From an uncultured Clostridia bacterium (GTDB lineage: Bacteria > Bacillota > Clostridia > Oscillospirales > Acutalibacteraceae), in NCBI GenBank assembly GCA_937895645.1, contig CALBKQ010000167.1, positions 1 through 12,611 on the forward strand: a stretch of 12,611 bases of DNA, given 5' to 3'. This document shows, one piece after another, positions 1 through 6,154 of the stretch. How positions within the stretch are numbered: the stretch's first letter is position 1; each line of letters starts with the position of its first letter. The translations under genes were made by a program, and so were the position numbers. The notes under the pieces were generated by a model. The model was not told the origin of the DNA. It did no database searches and was given only the letters and a program-made list of their open reading frames with translations.

Positions 1-174
1 AAGGCTTTGAAAGTTATTGCTGTTATTGTTGGTATTGCTGCTGTGGCTGTTGCTGCATATATTCTTATCAAGAAATATGTTGACAGTAAGAAAGTTGTTA
101 TCGGTAATGATGCTGAAAATTATGTTTCTTGCTCATGCTGTGATGACACATTCGTTTCAGAAACTGTTGCTTAA
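1..174 (+). CDS. Small single-pass membrane protein, 5' end cut by window edge
   Basis: An open frame runs from the first base to a TAA at 172-174 and gives 57 residues. It begins KALKVIAVIVGI, so probably only a few residues (a start Met and one or two Lys) lie outside the window. Residues 3-22 form one hydrophobic Val/Ala/Ile-rich helix, followed by a basic stretch (KKYVDSKK) and a short polar tail carrying a CSCC cluster. The frame is preferred to the overlapping one at 17-223 because it is immediately followed by a good intrinsic terminator and has normal membrane-protein composition. I do not recognise a family. The clustered cysteines could bind metal or be modified, but that is a guess. 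It converges on spoVAE. Confidence 0.6.
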   Translation, partial: KALKVIAVIVGIAAVAVAAYILIKKYVDSKKVVIGNDAENYVSCSCCDDTFVSETVA

Positions 175-190
175 AATTATTAAAGCATTT

Positions 191-216
191 AAGGACTGCG
201 AAAGCAGTCCTTTTTT
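191..216 (+). terminator. Intrinsic terminator of the 57-aa membrane protein gene
   Basis: A perfect 9-bp stem (AAGGACTGC at 191-199, GCAGTCCTT at 204-212) with a GAAA tetraloop runs into six T residues at 211-216. It lies 16 bases after the plus-strand stop codon. On the minus strand there is no comparable U run, so it is mainly a plus-strand terminator, although spoVAE ends right beside it at 215. Confidence 0.9.
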
Positions 217-568
217 ATTTTGATTTAGGTTTTGTTATAAATGCAACTATCAGACCACACACCATTGCAACAGTTATACCAACAGATGCAGAAGAGAGTG
301 GCCCTGTTATTATTCCTAATGCACCTTCTTCACGAAGTGCATCTTTTGTTCCTTGTACTAATGTATTACCAAATCCTGTAAGTGGCACAGTAGCACCAGC
401 ACCTGCCCATTCAACTAATGGCTGATATACACCTAATCCACCAAGTATTACCCCAATCACTACGAATGAAACAAGAATTCTTGCAGGTGTAAGTTTTGTC
501 CAGTCAATTAGCAACTGACCTATTACACAAATTAGTCCCCCGACTAAAAAAGCTTTCAAAAAAATCAT
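215..568 (-). CDS. spoVAE: Stage V sporulation protein AE (SpoVAE)
   Basis: This gene encodes a 117-residue integral membrane protein of the SpoVAC/SpoVAE family. In endospore formers these proteins belong to the SpoVA channel that moves Ca-dipicolinic acid into the forespore and out again at germination. Family signatures visible here are the N-terminal GGLICVIGQ helix, the DWTKLTPARI segment (residues 22-31) and the AGAGATVPLTGFG motif (residues 55-67), with a last hydrophobic helix before a basic KPKSK tail. The length matches the family. The start at 568 is chosen over an upstream in-frame ATG at 616 because a GGAGG at 576-580 is correctly spaced and the protein then begins at the conserved position. 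The usual partners spoVAC and spoVAD are absent next to it. A candidate forespore promoter lies at 586-615. Confidence 0.93.
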   Translation of the reverse strand: MIFLKAFLVGGLICVIGQLLIDWTKLTPARILVSFVVIGVILGGLGVYQPLVEWAGAGATVPLTGFGNTLVQGTKDALREEGALGIITGPLSSASVGITVAMVCGLIVAFITKPKSK

Positions 569-585
569 ATTTCTTCCTCCCAGAA

Positions 586-615
586 TATTTTGCCGAATGA
601 AAAGAAGAATATACA
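586..615 (-). promoter_or_regulatory. Candidate forespore (sigma-F/sigma-G type) promoter for spoVAE
   Basis: On the minus strand GTATA (611-615) is followed after 18 bases by CAAAATA (586-592). From memory, the sigma-G consensus is GHATR, a 17-18 base spacer, and CATNHTA; the match is 5/5 and 6/7. GTATA also fits the -35 of sigma-F. No good housekeeping -10 was seen in this 48-base gap, which follows the terminator of the upstream gene, so spoVAE needs its own promoter. The motifs are short and AT-rich, so the call is tentative. Confidence 0.45.
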
Positions 616-649
616 AAAAAGCACGAGACTTTTATAAGTCCCGTGCTTA
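616..649 (-). terminator. Intrinsic terminator of the zinc-ribbon gene
   Basis: On the minus strand a 13-bp stem (637-649 with 620-632, one G-U wobble) closed by a 4-base loop is followed by six U residues (616-621). It lies about 20 bases after the stop of the zinc-ribbon gene and separates that transcript from spoVAE. Confidence 0.9.
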
Positions 650-669
650 ATTTTTTGAAATTATAAAAA

Positions 670-945
670 TTATTCAGCTTTCATTTTTGCAAAGCAATCA
701 CTGCAATAAACAGGTCTGTCATCTTTTGGTTCAAAAGGAATTTTTGCTTCGCCACCACAAGATGCACATACAGCAGTATGATAAACTCTTTCGCCACGGT
801 TAGCATTCTTACGGGCAATACGGCACTCTTTACACACCTTTGGCTCGTTTACAAGTCCTTTCTCTGCATAGAATTCCTGTTCGCCTGCAGTAAAAACGAA
901 CTCGTTTCCACAATTTTTACAGGTGAGTGTTTTGTCTTCGTACAT
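670..945 (-). CDS. Zinc-ribbon protein with two CxxC-CxxC modules
   Basis: This is a small soluble protein of 91 residues with two four-cysteine zinc-binding modules in tandem. The first is CKNC, 25 residues, then CKEC, and contains the typical FTAGEQEFYAEKG segment. The second is CASC, exactly 17 residues, then CSDC, matching the CxxC-x17-CxxC zinc-ribbon family that is common in Clostridia and related anaerobes. All eight cysteines are present, so it should bind two zinc ions. The molecular role of this family is not known to me; nucleic-acid or protein binding is the usual inference. GAGGT about 10 bases upstream of the ATG supports the start. It is a single-gene unit at its 3' side because of the terminator at 616-649. 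Confidence 0.85.
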   Translation of the reverse strand: MYEDKTLTCKNCGNEFVFTAGEQEFYAEKGLVNEPKVCKECRIARKNANRGERVYHTAVCASCGGEAKIPFEPKDDRPVYCSDCFAKMKAE

Positions 946-1034
946 TTTTAGTACCTCGCTTAAATTATTTTTACCCTATACGGAATTGCACCGTAATCAT
1001 TGAAACAATGCTCCTCTTTGAGTTAAGGGCGTAT

Positions 1035-1601
1035 TTACATATCTAACTTGCGGAGTTTTCTGCGAATTCTTTGAAGTGCATTATCCACAAATTTTTCATC
1101 ACAATCTAAAATATCTGCAATTTCAGAATACGATAAACCTGCAATATTAAGTCTGAACACCTTTTTTTCAGACTTTGAAAAATTATTTTCAATAAAATCA
1201 TTTATTAAATCAAGTTCTTCATTAAATATTACAATTTCTTCAGGATTTGGTAAATGTGAAAGTATTTCAGTTTCATCTTCTAAAGAAACATAATATTGCA
1301 AAGGAAGATTTGATTTGTTATTTGCTTTACGGATTGCAGAAAGCATTTTTCTCACCGCAAGAGTATTTGCGTATGTAAAAAACTGAACGCCAAATTTTTC
1401 ATCAAAAGAATAAACTGCCGCTACAAAGCCTATCATACCCTCTTGATAAAGGTCATCACTTTCAAGACCGTTAAGATTTTTGAATGTAAGTGATTTCTGC
1501 ATTATTTTTTCAGAATATTTTTCAAGTAAAACTGTAAGTGCTTCGGCATTACCGGATTTTGCACGGGATACAAGAATATTATCATCAATAATATTACCCA
1601 T
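1035..1601 (-). CDS. SigH-like sigma-70 family RNA polymerase sigma factor
   Basis: The 188-residue protein has the two-domain layout of small sigma-70 factors. Region 2 (about residues 16-92) contains SDDLYQEGMIG (48-58) and the -10-recognition helix around FFTYANTLAVRKMLSAIR. Region 4 (about 135-186) ends in the helix-turn-helix SYSEIADIL and NALQRIRRKLRK. The closest family I recognise is SigH (Spo0H), which drives the switch to sporulation in Bacillus and Clostridia: shared features are QEGMIG, the VSLED and PEEIV linker segments and DNALQRIRRKL near the end. It is shorter and more divergent than typical SigH, so a SigH paralogue is possible. AGAGGTGA about 10 bases upstream supports the ATG. 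No anti-sigma gene lies beside it. A strong housekeeping promoter is at 1661-1688. Confidence 0.82.
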   Translation of the reverse strand: MGNIIDDNILVSRAKSGNAEALTVLLEKYSEKIMQKSLTFKNLNGLESDDLYQEGMIGFVAAVYSFDEKFGVQFFTYANTLAVRKMLSAIRKANNKSNLPLQYYVSLEDETEILSHLPNPEEIVIFNEELDLINDFIENNFSKSEKKVFRLNIAGLSYSEIADILDCDEKFVDNALQRIRRKLRKLDM

Positions 1602-1660
1602 ATCTTACAATTCACCTCTAAAAACATCTGTTAAATAACACACATGGTCATATTAAATAA

Positions 1661-1688
1661 ATTATAGCACAAAAAAATCAAATGTCAA
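1661..1688 (-). promoter_or_regulatory. Sigma-A type promoter of the sigma factor gene
   Basis: On the minus strand a perfect TTGACA (1683-1688) and a perfect TATAAT (1661-1666) are 16 bases apart. The site is about 60 bases upstream of the start codon, leaving a short leader, and it lies after the terminator of the preceding mutase transcript. Confidence 0.85.
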
Positions 1689-1734
1689 CTAAAAATTATG
1701 TATAATTTTCACAAAAGAAGTCAAATTTAGTCAA

Positions 1735-1762
1735 CAAAAAAGCCACAGAAAAATCTGTGGCT
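1735..1762 (-). terminator. Intrinsic terminator of the mutase - 31-aa gene transcript
   Basis: On the minus strand a perfect 9-bp stem (AGCCACAGA / TCTGTGGCT, 1741-1749 with 1754-1762) with a 4-base loop is followed by a U-rich run (1735-1740). It lies just beyond the stop codon of the 31-residue gene, which shows that gene is the last one of the transcript. Confidence 0.9.
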
Positions 1763-1769
1763 AATTTCA

Positions 1770-1865
1770 TTATATAAACATTTGTAAAACAACAGTTGCC
1801 GTACTTGCTAACATAAGCACTGCAAGAAAAATTGCAACACCTTTTATAAACTTTTCTCTATTCAT
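1770..1865 (-). CDS. 31-residue single-pass membrane protein (Prli42/DUF4044-like)
   Basis: A short frame starts at ATG 1865 and ends at TAA 1770-1772. It begins MNREKFIKG and continues as one hydrophobic helix (residues 10-31, Ala/Val/Leu rich) to the C-terminus. It is supported by a perfect AGGAG at 1874-1878, eight bases upstream and lying inside the last codons of the mutase gene, a gap of only three bases from the mutase stop, and a terminator directly downstream. The pattern (basic N-terminus, one helix, about 30 residues, nothing after the helix) resembles the tiny membrane proteins of the Prli42 (stressosome-associated) and DUF4044 type in Firmicutes. This is a likeness in pattern, not proven homology. 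Translational coupling to the mutase is likely. Confidence 0.75.
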   Translation of the reverse strand: MNREKFIKGVAIFLAVLMLASTATVVLQMFI

Positions 1866-1868
1866 TCG

Positions 1869-3587
1869 TTATACTCCTAAAAGTTTTTTAGCATCTTCAG
1901 AAATAAGTGTTGTTTTTTCTTCTGATTCTGCTCTTGTGTTACCACAAGCAGTAATATAAACCTTGATTTTAGGTTCTGTGCCCGATGGACGAATAATAAC
2001 TTTACTGTTATCTTCAAGTGAATATGAAAGTACATTTGATTTAGGAAGATTTATTACTGCATTCTCCCCTGTTATTGTATCTTTAATGATACTTTCTTTA
2101 TAGTCGGCAACTTTTACAACTTTTTTATCTGCAAAAGATGTTGGTGCATTTTCGCGTAGTGAGTTCATAATATCCGCCATTTTCTGCATTCCACTTGCAC
2201 CCTCAAATGCAAAATTAAGAACAGTATTAAGATACATACCATATTTTTTGTAGATACTATCCATAAACTCCTTAAGAGAAATACCACTAAGTTTATACAC
2301 AGCCGCCATTTCACAAATCATAAGAGATGCTACAACTGCATCTTTATCGCGAGCATGAATTCCACGAAGATAACCGTAAGATTCTTCCATACCAACTACG
2401 AAATTTTCTTCTTTACCCTGTTTTTCAAGGTTTGTAATAAGTTCACCGATATATTTGAATCCTGTAAGCAAATCAGCAACTTCTGCTCCGTATTCTTTAC
2501 AGATTGCCTCAATAAGTGGTGTTGTAACAATAGATTTAACTACAACAGGATTTGCAGGCAATTTGTTTTGTTCTTTAAGAGTTGAAAGAAGATACTCGCA
2601 AAGCATTGCACCAACTTCATTACCTGTCATAAGAACATAATCATCACCGTCACGCACTGCAATACCTACGCGGTCACAGTCAGGGTCAGTAGCGAGAAGT
2701 AAATCAGCATCAGTGCCTTTTGCGGTTTCAATTGCACATTCAAATGCCTGACGAATTTCAGGGTTAGGATAAGGACAAGTTGGGAAGTTACCATTTGGTT
2801 TTTCTTGTTCTCTAACAACAGTTACATCAGTAATACCCGCCATTTTAAGAACTTTACGAACAGGTTTGTTACCTGCACCATTAAGTGGTGTATAAATCAC
2901 TTTAAGGTCTGCTTTTTTTATTGAATCAGGATTTACAAGACAAGCACTGACCTTTGCATAAAACTCGTCATAAAGCCAATCTTCAATAAAGTCAACCATA
3001 TCCTCTGCCAATGCGTCTTCAAAGCTCATTGTTTTAACACCTGTGAACATATCAATGTTCTGAATATATTCATAAGTTTTTGCAGCGGCTTCATCAGTCA
3101 TCTGATAGCCATTAGGGTCATAGCACTTAAAACCATTATATTTTGATGGATTATGACTTGCAGTAATAATAATACCTGATGAACATTCAAGTCTTCTAAC
3201 TGCAAAAGAAAGCATTGGAGTTGGCACAAGTTCAGGATAAATATACACTTTAACACCATTTGCCGCTAAAACTCCTGCAGCACTTTCTGCAAACTCTTTT
3301 GATTTAATTCTTGAATCATAAGCGATTGCAACCGAAGGATTAGAAAATGTTTCATTAAGGTAATCTGCAAGTCCTTGAGTTGCCTGATTAACTGTGTAAA
3401 CATTCATACGATTTGTGCCTGCACCGATAACTCCACGAAGTCCTGCTGTACCAAATTCAAGATTTTTATAAAAACGGTCAAGAATTGCTTCATTATCGCC
3501 CTTAACACTTTCAAGTTCAGGGATTAAGTCAGCATCTGCTGTTGCTGAAGAAAGCCATTGTTCATAAAGTTTGTTGATATCGTTCAC
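1869..3587 (-). CDS. pgcA: Phospho-sugar mutase (phosphoglucomutase/phosphomannomutase)
   Basis: The 572-residue protein belongs to the alpha-D-phosphohexomutase superfamily, which interconverts hexose 1-phosphates and 6-phosphates (most likely glucose) in the cytosol to supply nucleotide sugars for envelope polymers. Visible motifs, in order: FGTAGLRG (45-52), the active-site loop TASHNP with phosphoserine S144, the Mg-binding loop DPDCDRVG (301-308), the sugar-binding EESYGYLRG (401-409) and the phosphate-binding RPSGTEPK (533-540). All four catalytic elements are intact and the length matches the PgcA/YhxB subgroup. The start codon is GTG, with a strong AGGAGGT at 3594-3600. It is coupled to the 31-residue gene downstream. 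GalE, another nucleotide-sugar enzyme, is not close enough to suggest an operon. The family is certain; the exact sugar specificity is not. Confidence 0.95.
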   Translation of the reverse strand: MNDINKLYEQWLSSATADADLIPELESVKGDNEAILDRFYKNLEFGTAGLRGVIGAGTNRMNVYTVNQATQGLADYLNETFSNPSVAIAYDSRIKSKEFAESAAGVLAANGVKVYIYPELVPTPMLSFAVRRLECSSGIIITASHNPSKYNGFKCYDPNGYQMTDEAAAKTYEYIQNIDMFTGVKTMSFEDALAEDMVDFIEDWLYDEFYAKVSACLVNPDSIKKADLKVIYTPLNGAGNKPVRKVLKMAGITDVTVVREQEKPNGNFPTCPYPNPEIRQAFECAIETAKGTDADLLLATDPDCDRVGIAVRDGDDYVLMTGNEVGAMLCEYLLSTLKEQNKLPANPVVVKSIVTTPLIEAICKEYGAEVADLLTGFKYIGELITNLEKQGKEENFVVGMEESYGYLRGIHARDKDAVVASLMICEMAAVYKLSGISLKEFMDSIYKKYGMYLNTVLNFAFEGASGMQKMADIMNSLRENAPTSFADKKVVKVADYKESIIKDTITGENAVINLPKSNVLSYSLEDNSKVIIRPSGTEPKIKVYITACGNTRAESEEKTTLISEDAKKLLGV

Positions 3588-3616
3588 AACAATACCTCCT
3601 AAATTTAACTAAATAT

Positions 3617-3645
3617 ATTTTACGCCAAATAGATGCAAAAGTAAA
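3617..3645 (-). promoter_or_regulatory. Possible promoter of the phospho-sugar mutase gene
   Basis: On the minus strand TTTACT (3640-3645) and TAAAAT (3617-3622) are 17 bases apart, upstream of the GTG start. The matches are 4/6 and 5/6, in an AT-rich divergent intergenic region that must also hold the comM promoter. Moderate support only. Confidence 0.45.
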
Positions 3646-3669
3646 TACAAAATATATATTATTTTTTTA

Positions 3670-3699
3670 TTGAAAATATAACAATATGTATTGTATAAT
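3670..3699 (+). promoter_or_regulatory. Sigma-A type promoter of comM
   Basis: TTGAAA (3670-3675) and a perfect TATAAT (3694-3699) are separated by 18 bases, about 30 bases upstream of the comM start codon and divergent from the mutase gene. Confidence 0.75.
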
Positions 3700-3714
3700 T
3701 AAATAAGTAATTTC

Positions 3715-3732
3715 AAGGATGTGATTGTTTTG
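3715..3732 (+). promoter_or_regulatory. Ribosome binding site that sets the comM start at TTG 3730
   Basis: AAGGATGTG (3715-3723) matches 8 of 9 bases of the ideal AAGGAGGTG and stands six bases before TTG at 3730. The GTG at 3721 lies inside this site and so cannot use it. Family members begin at the equivalent of the TTG (Met-Phe-Ala-Lys-Val). Confidence 0.75.
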
Positions 3733-5256
3733 TTTGCAAAGGTTACAAGTCTTGGCCTTTTCGGAATGGAAGCCTACAAAGTTATTGTTGAGGCAGATAT
3801 TTCAGGCGGACTTCCACGATTTGATATTGTAGGACTTCCCGATACAGCAGTTTCTGAAAGTCGTGAAAGAGTGCGTTCTGCAATCAAAAATGCAAATCTT
3901 CAATACCCTGTAAGCAGAATAACAGTAAATCTTGCACCTGCTGATATGAAAAAGGAAGGTCCACTTTATGACTTACCTATTCTTATTTCATTACTTTGTG
4001 CAAATGACCAAATAAAAGGTGTTACTGATGATATGGCATTTATTGGTGAACTTTCTCTTGACGGTGAACTTCGCAAAGTAAATGGTGTTTTACCAATGGT
4101 TCTTTGCGCCAAGAAAAATGGTATTAAAAAGATTTTTATACCTGTTGAAAACACTAGTGAAGGTGCAGTAGTTAAGGGAATTGAAGTTTACCCTGTAAAA
4201 ACTGTATTCCAACTATTAAAACATCTTACAGGTATGGATGAAATTCAACCTGTTTCTACTGAAAGTTATACAGAATACTATAACCCTGTTAACATTCCTG
4301 ATTTTGCTGATGTACGCGGTCAGGAAGAAGTTAAACGAGCATTGGAAATTGCGGCAGCAGGTGGACATAATGCGCTGATGGTTGGCCCTCCCGGTTCAGG
4401 TAAGAGTATGCTTGCTAAAAGGATGCCTTCAATTTTACCAGATATGACATTTGAAGAATCTATTGAAACTACAAACATTTATTCTATTGCAGGCGCATTA
4501 CCCAGTGGCATTTCGCTTATTCGTTCAAGACCATTCCGTTCACCTCATCACACGGTATCTCCTGCGGGGCTTTCAGGTGGCGGTGCAATACCGCGACCCG
4601 GTGAAGTGTCTTTAGCACATAACGGAGTTTTATTCCTTGATGAATTACCTGAATTTACACGAAACACACTTGAAGTATTGCGTCAGCCTATTGAAGATGG
4701 TGTTATTAGCATTTCAAGGGCTGCGGCTAAATTTCAATACCCTTGTTCAGTTCTGATGATTTGTGCTATGAACCCTTGTCCCTGCGGTTATTATGGACAC
4801 CCTACACGCCCGTGCACTTGTTCAAATGGTGCAGCACAAAGATACTTAAATCGTGTAAGCGGTCCACTTATTGACAGACTCGATATACATATCAATGTAC
4901 CACCCGTTGATTTTGAAAATCTCTCGGGAAATCATAAATCTGAACCATCAAGTGAAATCAAGAAAAGAGTTGAAAAAGCGAGGGCTATTCAGCACAAGCG
5001 TTTTGAGGGTACAAAAATTACCTGCAATGCAAAAATGGACGCTGCAAATACAAGAAAATACTGTCAACTGACTGAAAACGCTTTATTCATACTAAAAACT
5101 GCTTTTGAAAGGTTGTCACTTTCTGCCCGTGCATATGATAAAGTACTGCGGATTGCAAGAACAATTGCCGATTTAGATAAAAGCGAAATTATAGATACAA
5201 AGCATATTACTGAAGCAATTCAATACAGGAGTTTTGACAGAAGATTTGATGAATAA
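3730..5256 (+). CDS. comM: YifB/ComM family Mg-chelatase-like AAA+ ATPase
   Basis: The protein has 508 residues from the TTG start. An N-terminal Lon-protease-like fold domain (ChlI, about 1-170, including LPRFDIVGLPD) precedes a Mg-chelatase-type AAA+ ATPase core with Walker A GPPGSGKS (219-226), the PFRSPHHT loop, Walker B VLFLDE (300-305) and a cysteine-rich NPCPCGYYG segment, then a C-terminal lid domain. Length and order match the family. ComM of Vibrio and Haemophilus is a hexameric branch-migration helicase that extends heteroduplex during natural transformation; in Firmicutes the role is less well established, and no competence genes lie nearby. It is a single-gene unit between its own promoter and the terminator at 5261. 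Confidence 0.95.
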   Translation: MFAKVTSLGLFGMEAYKVIVEADISGGLPRFDIVGLPDTAVSESRERVRSAIKNANLQYPVSRITVNLAPADMKKEGPLYDLPILISLLCANDQIKGVTDDMAFIGELSLDGELRKVNGVLPMVLCAKKNGIKKIFIPVENTSEGAVVKGIEVYPVKTVFQLLKHLTGMDEIQPVSTESYTEYYNPVNIPDFADVRGQEEVKRALEIAAAGGHNALMVGPPGSGKSMLAKRMPSILPDMTFEESIETTNIYSIAGALPSGISLIRSRPFRSPHHTVSPAGLSGGGAIPRPGEVSLAHNGVLFLDELPEFTRNTLEVLRQPIEDGVISISRAAAKFQYPCSVLMICAMNPCPCGYYGHPTRPCTCSNGAAQRYLNRVSGPLIDRLDIHINVPPVDFENLSGNHKSEPSSEIKKRVEKARAIQHKRFEGTKITCNAKMDAANTRKYCQLTENALFILKTAFERLSLSARAYDKVLRIARTIADLDKSEIIDTKHITEAIQYRSFDRRFDE

Positions 5257-5260
5257 TAGT

Positions 5261-5295
5261 AAATCCCCTACTCGCTATGAGTAAGGGATTTTTCT
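5261..5295 (+). terminator. Terminator between convergent comM and thiT
   Basis: A 13-bp stem (5261-5273 with 5279-5291, one imperfect pair) closed by a 5-base loop lies between the two converging stop codons. On the plus strand it is followed by a T run, giving a good comM terminator. On the minus strand the stem pairs with a G-U wobble and is followed by a looser U-rich stretch, so it probably also ends thiT. Confidence 0.85.
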
Positions 5296-5952
5296 TTATG
5301 CTTTTGTTTTTGTAATTTGTGGAATTTTGCCAATTACAATAGCAACGATTGTTGTAATTATAATTTCAGGAATCATATAAAAACCGTTATATATGATTGA
5401 ATAAATAAATGAAAGTCCGTTACCTGAAAAGGTATTCATAATTGTTTCACCCCATGAGTAGAAACCATCTTGTGTGAAGAACCATTCTGCCCAAGCGCCG
5501 AAAAGAATGTACCCTGAAACAATATGGCAGATATAACGAAGTAAAAGTACTGTAAAGGCTCCAAGTGGTAACGAGATATAATCTTTTTTGATTACTTTTT
5601 TATACATAGATGAAAGACCAAGAACTGTATATGCAAGTACGTAATCAAATATAAACATAAGTACAATATTCACAAGACTTCCAAGATACTCGTCAGATGT
5701 TGGTAAAATCATTTTACTAATTGTGCTCACACCCATTACCATCTGAACTAATGAGTAAATAAAACCCGTAATAAGTCCTTTACCCATGCCATACTTCCAA
5801 GCTACAAGCACAACAGGAAGCATACTGACGATTGTGATTTGTCCCCCGAAAGTTAATTCGGGAATAATTGACTTTGATACAAGTTCTAAAACTGCTGCAA
5901 GTGCAATCATAATTGCGCTTTCAACCAACCAATATAGATTTTTCTTTTTCAT
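5296..5952 (-). CDS. thiT: ThiT, thiamine-specific S component of an ECF transporter
   Basis: This is a six-helix membrane protein of 218 residues. ThiT binds thiamine in the membrane and works with the shared EcfA-EcfA'-EcfT module, which is not in this window. Recognisable family features are TFGGQITIVSMLPV (34-47), AWKYGMGKGL (51-60), RYICHIVSGYILFG (139-152) containing the conserved His of the thiamine pocket, and YSIIYNGFYMIPE (184-196). The TPP riboswitch upstream independently confirms a thiamine role. At 218 residues it is somewhat longer than the usual 180-200, owing to an insertion at about 153-180. GGAGG about 10 bases upstream supports the ATG at 5952. Expression should fall when cellular TPP is high. 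Confidence 0.95.
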   Translation of the reverse strand: MKKKNLYWLVESAIMIALAAVLELVSKSIIPELTFGGQITIVSMLPVVLVAWKYGMGKGLITGFIYSLVQMVMGVSTISKMILPTSDEYLGSLVNIVLMFIFDYVLAYTVLGLSSMYKKVIKKDYISLPLGAFTVLLLRYICHIVSGYILFGAWAEWFFTQDGFYSWGETIMNTFSGNGLSFIYSIIYNGFYMIPEIIITTIVAIVIGKIPQITKTKA

Positions 5953-5970
5953 TCTCTTTTTCCTCCAAAT

Positions 5971-6006
5971 AAAAAAATTCAGCCAAGGAATACCGCAAGG
6001 CTGAAT
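5971..6006 (-). terminator. Riboswitch-controlled terminator in the thiT leader
   Basis: On the minus strand ATTCAGCC (5999-6006) and GGCTGAAT (5977-5984) form an 8-bp stem around a 14-base loop, followed by a run of seven U residues (5971-5977). It sits between the TPP aptamer and the thiT ribosome binding site, where an expression platform belongs. TPP binding is expected to favour this hairpin and stop transcription before thiT. Confidence 0.85.
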
Positions 6007-6012
6007 GAAGAA

Positions 6013-6098
6013 TTTCCTACGCCGGCATTATCCGTATCAGGTTCAATGGTCAAGAGTGGAATAACTCTAATCTCAGCCGACTTACCGTCAGCACCCAA
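6013..6098 (-). ncRNA. TPP riboswitch (THI element) aptamer
   Basis: On the minus strand the aptamer runs from GGGTGC (6091-6096) through the invariant CTGAGA (6071-6076), an AGAGT/ACTCT P3 stem, TTGAACCTGAT, GGATAATGCC and GCGTAGGAAA near 6013. These are the conserved thi-box blocks in the right order and spacing. It precedes thiT, a thiamine transporter, and an intrinsic terminator, so it is a transcription-terminating OFF switch that responds to thiamine pyrophosphate. Confidence 0.95.
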
Positions 6099-6126
6099 TT
6101 TATTGAATTTTCTTGGCTTAATTCAT

Positions 6127-6154
6127 ATTATACACCTGACAAATTAATTGTCAA
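6127..6154 (-). promoter_or_regulatory. Consensus promoter of thiT, overlapping the end of recD2
   Basis: On the minus strand a perfect TTGACA (6149-6154) and a perfect TATAAT (6127-6132) are 16 bases apart. The -35 box lies within the last codons and stop of recD2. Transcription should start near 6120, so the leader RNA begins about 22 bases before the aptamer. Confidence 0.88.

Noticed and set aside
17..223. Plus-strand open frame in another frame at the left edge
   Set aside because: Its leucine/lysine-rich product is a frame-shifted reading of the 57-residue membrane protein gene and runs through the terminator hairpin.
985..1000. Tiny 9-codon frame after a GAGGAG in the gap upstream of the zinc-ribbon gene
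   Set aside because: The spacing to the ATG is long and the product too short to support; no leader-peptide logic (repeated codons) is visible.
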